Source of the DNA: an uncultured bacterium
GTDB taxonomy: Bacteria; Bacillota; Clostridia; Oscillospirales; Oscillospiraceae
Direction: 5' to 3'
DNA length: 64,000 bases
Assembly (NCBI GenBank): GCA_949293245.1
Contig: CASFCS010000026.1
Coordinates: forward strand, 1-64,000
This document shows positions 17,353 to 25,642 of the stretch, piece by piece. Every line of letters begins with the position of its first letter. The first letter of the stretch is position 1. The position numbers and the translations under genes were made by a program. Under the pieces are notes generated by a model. The model was not told the origin of the DNA, ran no database searches, and was given only the letters and a program-made list of their open reading frames with translations.

Positions 17353-18600
17353 GTGGAACGGTATTATCAGCCGGAGATCGAGTGCGCCAGCCGGGAGCAG
17401 ATCAAGGCCTGGCAGGACGAGCGCCTGGTCAAGCAGGTCAAGCATGTGTGGGACAACGTGCCCTACTACCGCAAGAAGATGGAGGAGAAGGGGGTCACGC
17501 CTGACGACATCAAGTCCAGCGACGACCTCTATAAGCTGCCCTTCGTCACCAAGGCAGACCTGCGGGAGGCCTATCCCTACGGGCTGGTGGCCAAGCCCCT
17601 GAAGGACTGCGTGCGTATCCAGTCCACCTCGGGCACCACGGGCAAGCGGGTGGTGGCCTTCTACACCCAGCACGACATCGACCTGTGGGAGGACTGCTGC
17701 GCCCGGGCCATCGTGGCCGCCGGCGGCAGCAACGAGGACGTGTGCCAGGTGTCCTACGGCTACGGCCTGTTTACCGGCGGCCCCGGCCTCAACGGCGGCA
17801 GCCACAAGGTGGGCTGTCTCACCATTCCCACTTCCTCCGGCAATACCGAGCGGCAGATCATGTTCATCCGGGACCTGAACGCCACCATTTTGTGCTGCAC
17901 CCCCTCCTATGCCGCTTACATCGGCGAGACCATGAAGGAGATGGGCCTCACCCCCGACCAGATCCCCCTGAAGGCGGGCATCTTCGGCGCGGAGGCCTGG
18001 AGTGAGGAGATGCGCCAGGACATCCAGAACACCCTGGGCATCAAGGCCTACGACATCTACGGCCTCACCGAGCTCTCCGGCCCCGGCGTGTCCTTCGAGT
18101 GCTCCGCCCAGACGGGCATGCACATCAACGAGGACCACTTTATTGCCGAGATCATCGACCCCGACACCGGGGAGGTGCTGCCTGAGGGCAGCCAGGGTGA
18201 GCTGGTGTTCACCTCCATCACCAAGGAGGCCTTCCCCCTCCTGCGTTACCGCACCCGGGACATCTGCGTCCTCACCCGGGAGAAGTGCCCCTGCGGCCGC
18301 ACCCATGTGAAGATGTCCAAGCCCAGAGGCCGCACCGACGACATGCTCATCATCCGCGGCGTGAACGTATTCCCCTCTCAGATCGAGACGGTGCTCCTCA
18401 ACCACGGCTATCCCGCCAACTATCAGATCATCGTGGACCGTGTGAAGTCCACCGACACCCTGGACGTCCAGGTGGAGATGACCCCCGAGATGTTCACCGA
18501 CAACCTGGGCGAGATCGACCGCCGGCAGAAGGAGCTGGTGGACGGCCTGCGCTCCATGCTGGGCAAGGCGGTGCGCGTCATCGACAAGCGCAAGATTTAA
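17353..18600 (+). CDS. paaK: Phenylacetate-CoA ligase (PaaK-type)
   Basis: AMP-forming ligase that activates phenylacetate (or a related arylacetate) to its CoA thioester. The protein is about 415 residues. Family signatures: RYYQPEIECASREQI at the start, the P-loop STSGTTGKR at about 91, GYGLFTGG, YDIYGLTELSGPG, and the C-terminal AMP-binding extension RGRTDDMLIIRGVNVFPSQIE. The frame is open to ATG 17323, and another ATG lies at 17344. GTG 17353 is preferred because AAGAAGGG lies 9 bases upstream and the family N-terminus begins there, but this is uncertain. It is in the Phe T-box operon with IorAB, whose substrate in the carboxylating direction is exactly an arylacetyl-CoA. Confidence 0.92.
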   Translation: MERYYQPEIECASREQIKAWQDERLVKQVKHVWDNVPYYRKKMEEKGVTPDDIKSSDDLYKLPFVTKADLREAYPYGLVAKPLKDCVRIQSTSGTTGKRVVAFYTQHDIDLWEDCCARAIVAAGGSNEDVCQVSYGYGLFTGGPGLNGGSHKVGCLTIPTSSGNTERQIMFIRDLNATILCCTPSYAAYIGETMKEMGLTPDQIPLKAGIFGAEAWSEEMRQDIQNTLGIKAYDIYGLTELSGPGVSFECSAQTGMHINEDHFIAEIIDPDTGEVLPEGSQGELVFTSITKEAFPLLRYRTRDICVLTREKCPCGRTHVKMSKPRGRTDDMLIIRGVNVFPSQIETVLLNHGYPANYQIIVDRVKSTDTLDVQVEMTPEMFTDNLGEIDRRQKELVDGLRSMLGKAVRVIDKRKI

Positions 18601-18618
18601 ACGAAGGGAGAGAGCAGT

Positions 18619-19053
18619 ATGAGCATCAAGCAGCTTTCCGTGTTCGTGGAGAACAAGCCCGGCACCCTCTACGGCCTCACCGCGGTCCTGGCCCAGAACG
18701 GCATCGACATGCGGGCTTTGTCCGTGGCGGAGACCAATGAGTTCGGCATCCTGCGCATCATCGTGGACGACCCCTACAAGACGGCTACCCTCCTGCGGGA
18801 GGCGGGCTACGTCTACTCCATCACCCCCGTGCTGGGGGTGGCCATCCCCGATGTGCCCGGCGGCCTGAACCGGGTGCTCCAGGTGCTCACCAACGAGCGC
18901 ATCAACGTGGAGTACATGTACGCCTTCCTGGGCGGCAAGGAATCCGACGGGGCCTACATGATCTTCCGGGTGGCGGACAATGCCGCCGCCGCCGCTGCCC
19001 TCAGCGCCAGAGGCATCCGCCTGGTGGACCAGGAGGAGATCGCCGCGCTGTAA
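18619..19053 (+). CDS. Tandem ACT-domain protein
   Basis: Small protein of 144 residues made of two ACT domains: about 3-70 (IKQLSVFVENKPGTLYGLTAVL) and 72-140 (LGVAIPDVPGGLNRVLQVL). ACT domains bind amino acids, and stand-alone tandem ACT proteins next to PaaK-type ligases and IorAB are common in anaerobes. A sensor or allosteric role for an aromatic amino acid is plausible but not shown by the sequence. It is the last gene of the Phe T-box operon; AAGGGAGAGAGCAGT precedes the ATG. A strong terminator follows at 19082. Confidence 0.9.
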   Translation: MSIKQLSVFVENKPGTLYGLTAVLAQNGIDMRALSVAETNEFGILRIIVDDPYKTATLLREAGYVYSITPVLGVAIPDVPGGLNRVLQVLTNERINVEYMYAFLGGKESDGAYMIFRVADNAAAAAALSARGIRLVDQEEIAAL

Positions 19054-19081
19054 TAACGGGCCCCCGCACATTTAGAAAGGA

Positions 19082-19117
19082 AAAGGCCGCGGACGGTTCA
19101 AACCGTCCGCGGCCTTT
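19082..19117. terminator. Bidirectional terminator between ACT gene and LTA synthase
   Basis: Hairpin with 17-base perfect arms (AAAGGCCGCGGACGGTT and complement) around two bases, with A-run on one side and T-run on the other. It serves both convergent genes. Confidence 0.88.
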
Positions 19118-19124
19118 GTCATGT

Positions 19125-21194
19125 TTACGTCCAAAATTGAGGGTCATAGGAAAAGGAAATGGTGTTGCTGGTGGAGAGGACCTCAGTGCCGGATTTGCTC
19201 AACTGGCACACAGAGAGGAGGAGGTTCTCCTCGTCCGGGACCTGATCCCAGGACATCAGGATGCACTGGGGGGAGAGGAAGGTGCACTCGCTGCGGTGGT
19301 CTCCCAATACCACCCGGCTGAAGGGGGTGAAGTTCTCTCCGTGCACCAGCAGTCCGTCCACACTCTCCTCCGTCCCGGTCACCGTGATGGCCTTGACCCC
19401 CAGCTGCACCGGGGTGATCACATAGGGGGTACCTCCGCTGCAGAAGTAGCGCTCACCGTACAGCATGTCGTAAGAGAGCAGGCGCAGGGCGGACTGGTAG
19501 GCGTCGTCGTGCTCCGGGCTCTCGGGGGGGTAGTCGTAGTGCTGGTGGAGCTGGTTGATCACGCCGGTGTGCACGCCGATCAGGTCCAGCACATAGGCCG
19601 AGAGCTGGTAGGTGGACAGGTCCCGCTCCTCCGCGGGCAGGGGGAAGTTGCTCCAGATGACATACTCCGTCTGATAGCAGGAGCCCACGGACAGGTCCTC
19701 GGTGCGCACATTCAGCTCGGGCAGGTGGTCCCCGTAGAAAACCACCACTGTGTCCTCCTCCCGCTGGGAGAGGACTTCAATGAGCTCTGCCACAAAGGCG
19801 TCGGTCTCCCGCAGCTGGGCCACATAGTATTCCATGGCGGTCTTGGCCTCGGGGGTCTCGCAGCCCTCCGCGATGATGGGGGAGTCAGCGCCGTCCGCGG
19901 GGGGAGTGGTGGGGTACTTTCCGTGGGGCTGCACCGACACGGTAAAGACAAAGTCCCGCTGGGGCCCGGAATCCAGGGCATCCACAATGGGGGTCACCAA
20001 GGCACTGTCCTTGGCCCATCCCAGGGGGGTGTACTCCACGTTGTTCATATACTCCAGGGTGGTGAAGGTGCGCAGGCCCAGGGCGCCGTATACGGTGTCC
20101 CGCTGATAGAAGGTGGCGGTGTTGTTGTGGATGGCATGGGTGTCCAGCCCCATCTGGCTCAGGTTGGTGGCAATGGTCTCGCAGGCCACGTCCTGGAGGA
20201 TGGTCATGTAGGGGTATTCACAGCTGCCGAAATAATCCAGGCTCATGCCGGTCAGGACCTCAAACTCGGTGTTGGCCGTGCCGGAACCCAGGAAGGGCAC
20301 CTCCAACAGGCCGTGGGCGTACTCCTCCCGCAGGGCGGTGAGGGTGGGGAGGGGGTTCTCCGAGAAAGTGACCCCCTTGAGCCGGTTTACATCAAAGAAG
20401 GACTCCAGCTGCACAAAGATCACGTTGGGCAGCTCCTCCTCCTCTGATTCCTCCTCCTGAGGGGCAATGGTGGAGAGGACCTGGTCCACCGCCTCCCGGG
20501 AGTAGTCCTCCGGCTCCTGGATGCCCCGGTCCACCACACTGTTGGAGAAGCAGTAGACGAAGCCAAAATTCTCGTAGGCCGCGGAGATATTCAGGTAGGC
20601 GCTGGAGGAGGCGGGGGTGGACTGGAGGGCGCTGGTGGTGCCGTACACCGCCGCGCACAGCAGACACACAGTCAGCAGGGCGCTGGGATAGCGCACCGCC
20701 CGGCGATGGCTGACCCGCCAGAGTAAAATCAAAAAGGCGAAGGCCGCCAGGAACATCATCACAATGAGCACCATCTGCACCGGGTTAAGGTAGGCGCTGA
20801 ATACGCTGAACACGGAACTGAGCAGCGCGAAGTCCGAAGCACCCAGAGGAATGGTGCGGAAAGTGAGGATAATGCAGTTTGCAATACCCAGCCCCAGCCA
20901 TACCAGGCACACAAAGCACAGGAAGAAGGTGCGCTTGCGAAACAGCAGGGAGAAGGACAGGGTAGCCAGAATAATCAGAGTGCTGAACAGGAAATAGAGG
21001 GGAGACGTGAAGAGATACCCCAGAGCACCCAGCAGGGAATGCCGGGAGAGGACCTCTACCGTCAGATTGATCAGAAGCGCCAGGAAGAGAAATTGAAGCA
21101 GGGGATAGGCATCAAAACGCCGCCAAAGGGCGGCCCCTTTCCCTGCCATCCGGGAGACCCAATCTCTGGCGCCTTGCAGAATAGGACGCTTCAT
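19125..21194 (-). CDS. LTA synthase-family membrane sulfatase-like protein
   Basis: Likely glycerolphosphate transferase of the lipoteichoic acid synthase family, acting on the outer face of the membrane. The protein is 689 residues. There are about five N-terminal membrane helices (30-180), then an extracellular alkaline-phosphatase-like domain. Within it are VQLESF (metal-binding Glu near 264), the catalytic threonine in GSGTANTEFE near 306, and VFYGDHLPEL near 460. After the catalytic domain (to about 590) there is an extra ~95-residue beta-rich domain (VTGTEESVDGLLVHGENF) resembling a TIG/Ig-like fold, not part of LtaS. The ATG at 21194 has AAAGGAG 6 bases upstream. It could also modify another surface polymer. 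Confidence 0.85.
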   Translation of the reverse strand: MKRPILQGARDWVSRMAGKGAALWRRFDAYPLLQFLFLALLINLTVEVLSRHSLLGALGYLFTSPLYFLFSTLIILATLSFSLLFRKRTFFLCFVCLVWLGLGIANCIILTFRTIPLGASDFALLSSVFSVFSAYLNPVQMVLIVMMFLAAFAFLILLWRVSHRRAVRYPSALLTVCLLCAAVYGTTSALQSTPASSSAYLNISAAYENFGFVYCFSNSVVDRGIQEPEDYSREAVDQVLSTIAPQEEESEEEELPNVIFVQLESFFDVNRLKGVTFSENPLPTLTALREEYAHGLLEVPFLGSGTANTEFEVLTGMSLDYFGSCEYPYMTILQDVACETIATNLSQMGLDTHAIHNNTATFYQRDTVYGALGLRTFTTLEYMNNVEYTPLGWAKDSALVTPIVDALDSGPQRDFVFTVSVQPHGKYPTTPPADGADSPIIAEGCETPEAKTAMEYYVAQLRETDAFVAELIEVLSQREEDTVVVFYGDHLPELNVRTEDLSVGSCYQTEYVIWSNFPLPAEERDLSTYQLSAYVLDLIGVHTGVINQLHQHYDYPPESPEHDDAYQSALRLLSYDMLYGERYFCSGGTPYVITPVQLGVKAITVTGTEESVDGLLVHGENFTPFSRVVLGDHRSECTFLSPQCILMSWDQVPDEENLLLSVCQLSKSGTEVLSTSNTISFSYDPQFWT

Positions 21195-21252
21195 TGGCAA
21201 CTCCTTTCCGTTTCATCCAGATACTAGTGCGGGGCACTGAGATACACCTTAT

Positions 21253-21281
21253 AAAATAGAGGTTGCGGCCGGTAAAGTCAA
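21253..21281 (-). promoter_or_regulatory. Promoter of LTA synthase-like gene
   Basis: Minus-strand TTGACT (21276-21281) and TATTTT (21253-21258) with 17-base spacing, about 60 bases before the start codon. Confidence 0.6.
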
Positions 21282-21401
21282 GAGGCTTTCCATAGAGAAA
21301 GGATTAAAATTTTATATTAGAAGAAATAGGCTCGGGGCCGGGTAAAAAAGGAAGATCCAAAACAAACTGTGCGGTCAAAGAAAGTGAGAAAAAGAGCTTC
21401 A

Positions 21402-21430
21402 TTTACAAAAGGGCACCGGTGTAGTACAAT
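21402..21430 (+). promoter_or_regulatory. Promoter of DUF362 ferredoxin gene
   Basis: TTTACA (21402-21407) and TACAAT (21425-21430) with a 17-base spacer, 33 bases upstream of the start codon. Confidence 0.75.
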
Positions 21431-21463
21431 GTTATCTGCCAATGGAACAAAGGAGGAATTTCC

Positions 21464-22588
21464 ATGGAGAAAGCAAAGGTCTATTTTACAGATTTCCGGG
21501 TGACCATGGGCCACGGGCTGCTGGAAAAGCTCAAAAAGCTCATCCGCCGGGCGGGCATCGGGGAGATCGATATGGACAGGCGATATGTGGCCATTAAGAT
21601 CCACTTCGGGGAGCCGGGCAACCTGGCCTTCCTGCGGCCCAATTACGCCAAGGCGGTGGCCGATGTGGTGAAGGAGCTGGGGGGCCGCCCCTTCCTCACC
21701 GACTGCAACACCCTGTACACCGGCCGGCGGAAGGACGCCCTGGAGCACCTGGACGCGGCGGCGGAGAACGGCTTCTCCCCCCTGTCCACCGGCTGCCAGA
21801 TCCTCATCGGGGACGGCCTGAAGGGCACCGATGACGTGGCTGTGCCGGTGAAGGGGGGTACCTACGTCAAGGAGGCCAAGATCGGCCGGGCCATTATGGA
21901 CGCGGACGTGTTCATCTCCCTGAACCATTTCAAGGGCCATGAGGCCACCGGCTTCGGCGGAGCCATCAAGAACATCGGCATGGGCTGCGGCAGCCGGGCG
22001 GGCAAGATGGAGCAGCACAACGGCGGCAAGCCCTCGGTGGACCCGGAGCTGTGCCGGGGCTGCGGCCACTGCCTGCGGGAGTGCGCCCACGGGGCCGTCT
22101 CCATCGGGGCGGGCCGGAAGGCCGCCATTGATCACAACCGGTGCGTGGGCTGCGGCCGCTGCCTGGGGGCATGCAACTTCGACGCCATCTCCAATGACAA
22201 TCCCAGCGCCAACACCGAGCTGTGCTGCAAGATGGCGGAGTACGCCAAGGCGGTGGTGGACGGCCGGCCCCAGTTCCACATCAGCCTGGTGCAGGACATC
22301 TCCCCCTACTGCGACTGCCACAGTGAGAACGACGCCCCCATCCTGCCGGACATCGGCATGTTCGCTTCCTTCGACCCGGTGGCCCTGGACCAGGCCTGCG
22401 TGGACGCCTGCCTGCGGCAGAGCCCCCTGCCGGGCACCCTTCTCACCGACCACATGGCGGCGGCGGGGTTCCACGACCACCACGATCACTTCATCAACAC
22501 CACCCCGGAGTCTGAGTGGCGCGCCGCCCTGGAGCACGGCGAGGCCATCGGCCTGGGCACCCGGGACTACGAGCTCATCACCCTGTAA
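21464..22588 (+). CDS. DUF362 protein with two 4Fe-4S motifs
   Basis: Redox protein of unknown function. The protein is 374 residues. A DUF362 domain (about 1-185 and 240-370; motifs VAIKIHFGEPGN, LTDCNTLYTG, LNHFKGHEATGFGGAIKNIGMG) is interrupted by a bacterial ferredoxin domain, with CRGCGHCLRECAHG and CVGCGRCLGACNFD at about 197-237. The arrangement is the usual one for this family in anaerobes. It stands alone between divergent and convergent neighbours, with its own promoter and terminator. AAAGGAGGAATTTCC precedes the ATG. No signal peptide is seen, so it is cytoplasmic. An electron-transfer role is inferred from the clusters only. Confidence 0.9.
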   Translation: MEKAKVYFTDFRVTMGHGLLEKLKKLIRRAGIGEIDMDRRYVAIKIHFGEPGNLAFLRPNYAKAVADVVKELGGRPFLTDCNTLYTGRRKDALEHLDAAAENGFSPLSTGCQILIGDGLKGTDDVAVPVKGGTYVKEAKIGRAIMDADVFISLNHFKGHEATGFGGAIKNIGMGCGSRAGKMEQHNGGKPSVDPELCRGCGHCLRECAHGAVSIGAGRKAAIDHNRCVGCGRCLGACNFDAISNDNPSANTELCCKMAEYAKAVVDGRPQFHISLVQDISPYCDCHSENDAPILPDIGMFASFDPVALDQACVDACLRQSPLPGTLLTDHMAAAGFHDHHDHFINTTPESEWRAALEHGEAIGLGTRDYELITL

Positions 22589-22600
22589 CAAAGGGCATAA

Positions 22601-22647
22601 AAAACCGGCAGCGCAACCAGAGGATGTTGCGCTGCCGGTCATTTTTT
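22601..22647. terminator. Terminator after DUF362 gene, also facing the NlpC/P60 gene
   Basis: Stem ACCGGCAGCGCAAC / GTTGCGCTGCCGGT with an 8-base loop, flanked by an A-run before and seven Ts after, so active in both directions. Confidence 0.9.
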
Positions 22648-22663
22648 TAAGAGAAAAGGGGGA

Positions 22664-23590
22664 TTACACGATGCGCTTGGCGCCAACATAGCGGGCGGCG
22701 TACCAGGAGTCGGCCAGGTTGCTGATCTTCACGCCGGAGGCGGAGGAGGAGCTGGAGGCGTGGATGAACTGGCCGTTGCCGATGTAGATGCCCACGTGGG
22801 TGGCGGACTTGGAAGCGCCGAAGTCCCGGAAGAACACCAGGTCGCCGGGCTGCAGATTCTCCCGGGAGACGGAGGTGCCGTTGCCGTTAAACTGGGTGGA
22901 GGCGGTGCGGTTGATGCTGTAGCCAAACTGGCGGTAGATGTAAGAGGTAAAGCCGGAGCAGTCAAAGCTGTTGGGGCCGGAAGCGCCGTAGACGTAGGGG
23001 CAGCCCAGATACTGCTTGGCCTTGGCCACGATGGCGGCGCCGGTGGTGCTGGCACTGGCGGAGGTGGACACCGCGGCGGTGGTGGGGGTGATGTAGTCAT
23101 CGCTGACGTAGCCGGTGAGGGAGCCGTATGTAATCTTGTACCAGCCGTTTTCCTTGGCCTCCAGCTCCACCACGGTGCCGTTGTAGAGGGAGCCCACCTT
23201 GCTGTAGGCGGTGGAGGGGCCGGAGCGGACGTTCAGGGTGCCGGAGGTGAGGGTGACCTTGCCGTTGCCCAGGTCCTCCTTGTTGTCCTCTGCGGCGCTC
23301 TCGCTGGCGCTCTCACCCTCGTCGGTGACGGAGAGATAGTCGGCGGACATGTAACCGGTCTGCCCGTTGTACTTCACCTTGTACCAGCCGTTGCCCAGGT
23401 CCTCCAGCACGGTGACCTTGCTGCCGTTATACACCAGACCCATGGAGGCGCTGGAAGTAGAGGCGCCGGAGCGGAAGTTCAGGGCGCTGGCGGTGACGGT
23501 GCCCACGGAAGAGGCGCTGGCGCCCACGATGAGAGCGCCGGCCAGAAGGGCGGTGACGAGCGACTTGCGGACCAGTTTAGCGGAAATCAT
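22664..23590 (-). CDS. Secreted NlpC/P60 peptidoglycan endopeptidase with two SH3 domains
   Basis: Cell-wall hydrolase that cleaves peptide stems. The protein is 308 residues. It has a signal peptide (positively charged start, then VTALLAGALIVGASA), two bacterial SH3 domains at about 30-90 (VTASALNFRSGAS) and 108-168 (LTSGTLNVRSGPS), and a Ser/Thr-rich linker. The NlpC/P60 catalytic domain runs from about 185, with Cys211 in FDCSGF, His265 in THVGIYIGNG and a third polar site His277. GAGGGGGC lies 6 bases before the ATG. It lies 82 bases after the 96-residue protein gene on the same strand, with a weak hairpin (23649-23665) between. Confidence 0.95.
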   Translation of the reverse strand: MISAKLVRKSLVTALLAGALIVGASASSVGTVTASALNFRSGASTSSASMGLVYNGSKVTVLEDLGNGWYKVKYNGQTGYMSADYLSVTDEGESASESAAEDNKEDLGNGKVTLTSGTLNVRSGPSTAYSKVGSLYNGTVVELEAKENGWYKITYGSLTGYVSDDYITPTTAAVSTSASASTTGAAIVAKAKQYLGCPYVYGASGPNSFDCSGFTSYIYRQFGYSINRTASTQFNGNGTSVSRENLQPGDLVFFRDFGASKSATHVGIYIGNGQFIHASSSSSASGVKISNLADSWYAARYVGAKRIV

Positions 23591-23648
23591 GTATAAGCCC
23601 CCTCAGTTTTTCTCTTTTGTGCGGTGTTCTCGCTGCTGATTGGGAAAA

Positions 23649-23665
23649 GGCCGCAAAAAACGGCC
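23649..23665 (-). terminator. Weak hairpin between 23673 gene and NlpC/P60 gene
   Basis: Minus strand GGCCG-TTTTTTG-CGGCC followed by TTTT. The short five-base stem suggests partial termination at most. Confidence 0.4.
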
Positions 23666-23672
23666 GGTAGCC

Positions 23673-23963
23673 TCAGGACTTGCTCAGAGCCCGGTCCAGC
23701 CAGGTGGAACCCAAGTCGATGGCGGAGAAGAGATCCTCTTTCTCGCTCTTCTTCACCACCCGGTCCCGGCTCTTCAGGTCGGGGTCGGTGAGCTGAAGCT
23801 GCACGGCCACCCTGGTGGCCACATCCAGGTCGCTGACCTTCTTGGTGTTCAGGATCTGGAGCATGACGATGTATTTCTCGGCCATGGAGCCGTAATAGAC
23901 CAGATTGTCTTTCCGACGGAGGGGGTGGCCCTTATAGACCAGGGGAAGCTTCTCATTTGCCAT
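23673..23963 (-). CDS. Conserved hypothetical protein, 96 residues
   Basis: A short soluble protein starting MANEKLPLVYKGHPLRRKDN, with no signal peptide or membrane segment. The middle (KYIVMLQILNTKKVSDLDVATRVAVQLQL) looks like strand-helix-strand and the C-terminus is charged (SRDRVVKKSEKEDLFSAIDLG). I do not recognise the family. Support for its being real: a consensus promoter 80 bases upstream, codon use like its neighbours, and correct third-position GC bias. It probably shares a transcript with the downstream NlpC/P60 gene. Function unknown. Confidence 0.7.
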   Translation of the reverse strand: MANEKLPLVYKGHPLRRKDNLVYYGSMAEKYIVMLQILNTKKVSDLDVATRVAVQLQLTDPDLKSRDRVVKKSEKEDLFSAIDLGSTWLDRALSKS

Positions 23964-24040
23964 GGTAAGACCTCGATTCTGAAGATATAGAAGATGGGAA
24001 CTTAAAGTTCCATGAAAAGCTGATTAAAAACTGTAACCGA

Positions 24041-24069
24041 ATTGTAACACGTTGCAATCGCCGTGTCAA
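24041..24069 (-). promoter_or_regulatory. Promoter of 96-residue protein gene
   Basis: Minus-strand TTGACA (24064-24069) and TACAAT (24041-24046) separated by 17 bases; very close to consensus. Confidence 0.85.
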
Positions 24070-24201
24070 TTCTTTTTACGAGTTTTTTAGAAATTATGTC
24101 ATCCGGATTACGACACAATGACAAGAACTGCCCCCAAGGGCGGAAAGTTGCTTTTGTGTTATGTCCAAAAATACGACGGAGCGGCGGAAGCGGAGGAGAC
24201 A

Positions 24202-24230
24202 TTGAAAGGGAGCGAAAAGTGTGATATACT
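24202..24230 (+). promoter_or_regulatory. Promoter of ahcY
   Basis: TTGAAA (24202-24207) and TATACT (24225-24230), 17-base spacer. The leader of about 85 bases is very GC-rich and can form hairpins, but it does not match the SAH riboswitch core as I know it. Confidence 0.75.
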
Positions 24231-24322
24231 CTCACCCAAGACCAAAACCGGGCGGGCCGGGGGAGCTCTCCCGCCGGGACGCCGGATCAGAGGCGGGGGA
24301 CCCCCGCTTAGGAGGAACTGCT

Positions 24323-25567
24323 ATGAGTATCATCAAGGACCCCGCGCTGGCCCCGTCCGGCCAGATGAAGATCAACTGGGTGCGCAATTTCATGCCCGCC
24401 CTGTCCCAGATCGAGGAGCGCTTCCGGCGGGAGCAGCCCTTCGCCGGGCTGCGTATCGCCGTTTCCGTCCATCTGGAGGCCAAGACCGCCAACCTGGGCC
24501 TGGTGCTCCAGGCGGGGGGTGCGGAGGTGTACCTCACCGGCTCCAACCCCCTTTCCACCCAGGACGACGTGGCCGCCGCCGTGGCGGAGCGGGGGGTGCA
24601 CACCTTCGGCCTCCACGGCTGCACCATGGAGGAGTATGAAAACCTGCTGGTGGAGACCCTCAAGTGCCACCCCCACATCATCATTGATGACGGCGGCGAC
24701 CTGGTGCAGCTGCTCGCGGGCAAGTGCAGCGACTGCGCCGACTGCCTCATTGGCGGCTGTGAGGAGACCACCACCGGCATCCTCCGCCTGAAGGCCCGGG
24801 ACCGGGAGGGCACCCTCCCCTGTGCCATGATGGCGGTGAATGACGCCAAGGCCAAGCACTATTACGACAACAAGTACGGCACCGGCCAGTCCTCCTTTGA
24901 CGCCATCATGCACACCACCAACCTGATGGTGGCGGGCAAGACGGTGGTGGTGGCGGGGTACGGCTGGTGCGGCTCCGGCGTGGCCCTGCGGGCCAAGGGC
25001 CTGGGGGCCGACGTGATCGTCACCGAGATCGACCCCTTCAAGGCCCTGGATGCCACTATGAACGGCTTCCGGGTGATGAAGATGGAGGATGCCGCCCCCC
25101 TGGGGGACCTGTTTATCACGGTCACCGGCTGCAAGGACGTGATCACCGCCGACCACTTCGCCCGCATGAAGCACAACGCCCTGCTGTGCAACGCCGGCCA
25201 CTTCGACTGCGAGGTAGACGTGAAGTGGCTGCGGGAGCATGCGGTCTCCGCCATCCCTCAGCGGGAGAACATCGTGGGCTATGAGCTGCCCGGCGGCAAG
25301 GTGCTCAACGTGCTGGCTGAGGGCCGTCTGGTGAACCTGGCGGCGGGCAACGGCCACCCGGCGGAGATCATGGACATGTCCTTCTCCGTCCAGGCCCTGG
25401 CCGCCCAGTGGCTGGTGCGCCATCAGGACAGCCTGGAGCGGAAGCTCTACGACATCCCTGCCGAGATCGACCAGCAGATCGGCTGGGCCAAGCTGGCCGC
25501 CCTGGGGCTGTCCATCGACACCCTCACCCCGGAGCAGGAGGCCTACCTCAACGGGGCCAACGACTGA
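24323..25567 (+). CDS. ahcY: Adenosylhomocysteinase
   Basis: Hydrolyses S-adenosylhomocysteine to adenosine and homocysteine, relieving product inhibition of methyltransferases, in the cytoplasm. The protein is 414 residues, the shorter bacterial form without the long insertion. Visible are the N-terminal substrate domain (AVSVHLEAKTANLGLVLQ), DDGGDLVQL, the NAD-binding Rossmann motif VVAGYGWCGSGVALRAKGLGADV with ITEID, TVTGCKD, NAGHFDCEVD and the C-terminal NLAAGNGHPAEIMDMSF. ATG 24323 is chosen (TTAGGAGGA 6 bases upstream); the frame is open to 24221 through the leader. It lies directly before metK, so SAM synthesis and SAH removal are adjacent but separately controlled. Confidence 0.97.
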   Translation: MSIIKDPALAPSGQMKINWVRNFMPALSQIEERFRREQPFAGLRIAVSVHLEAKTANLGLVLQAGGAEVYLTGSNPLSTQDDVAAAVAERGVHTFGLHGCTMEEYENLLVETLKCHPHIIIDDGGDLVQLLAGKCSDCADCLIGGCEETTTGILRLKARDREGTLPCAMMAVNDAKAKHYYDNKYGTGQSSFDAIMHTTNLMVAGKTVVVAGYGWCGSGVALRAKGLGADVIVTEIDPFKALDATMNGFRVMKMEDAAPLGDLFITVTGCKDVITADHFARMKHNALLCNAGHFDCEVDVKWLREHAVSAIPQRENIVGYELPGGKVLNVLAEGRLVNLAAGNGHPAEIMDMSFSVQALAAQWLVRHQDSLERKLYDIPAEIDQQIGWAKLAALGLSIDTLTPEQEAYLNGAND

Positions 25568-25594
25568 CCCCTGTCCGGCAAAAAAATGTTCCAT

Positions 25595-25622
25595 TTGACA
25601 TTTGAGAAAAAAATGATATAAT
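25595..25622 (+). promoter_or_regulatory. Promoter of metK leader
   Basis: TTGACA (25595-25600) and TATAAT (25617-25622), both perfect hexamers with 16-base spacing. Confidence 0.88.
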
Positions 25623-25642
25623 AACTCAGCACAACTGAATAG

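Noticed and set aside
24002-24235. Minus-strand open frame of 77 codons between the 96-residue gene and ahcY
   Set aside because: It overlaps two good divergent promoters, has no clear ribosome-binding site and an atypical composition.
24237-24322. SAH riboswitch before ahcY
   Set aside because: The leader is GC-rich and can fold, but the conserved SAH aptamer core as I know it is not seen. A covariance-model search would settle it.
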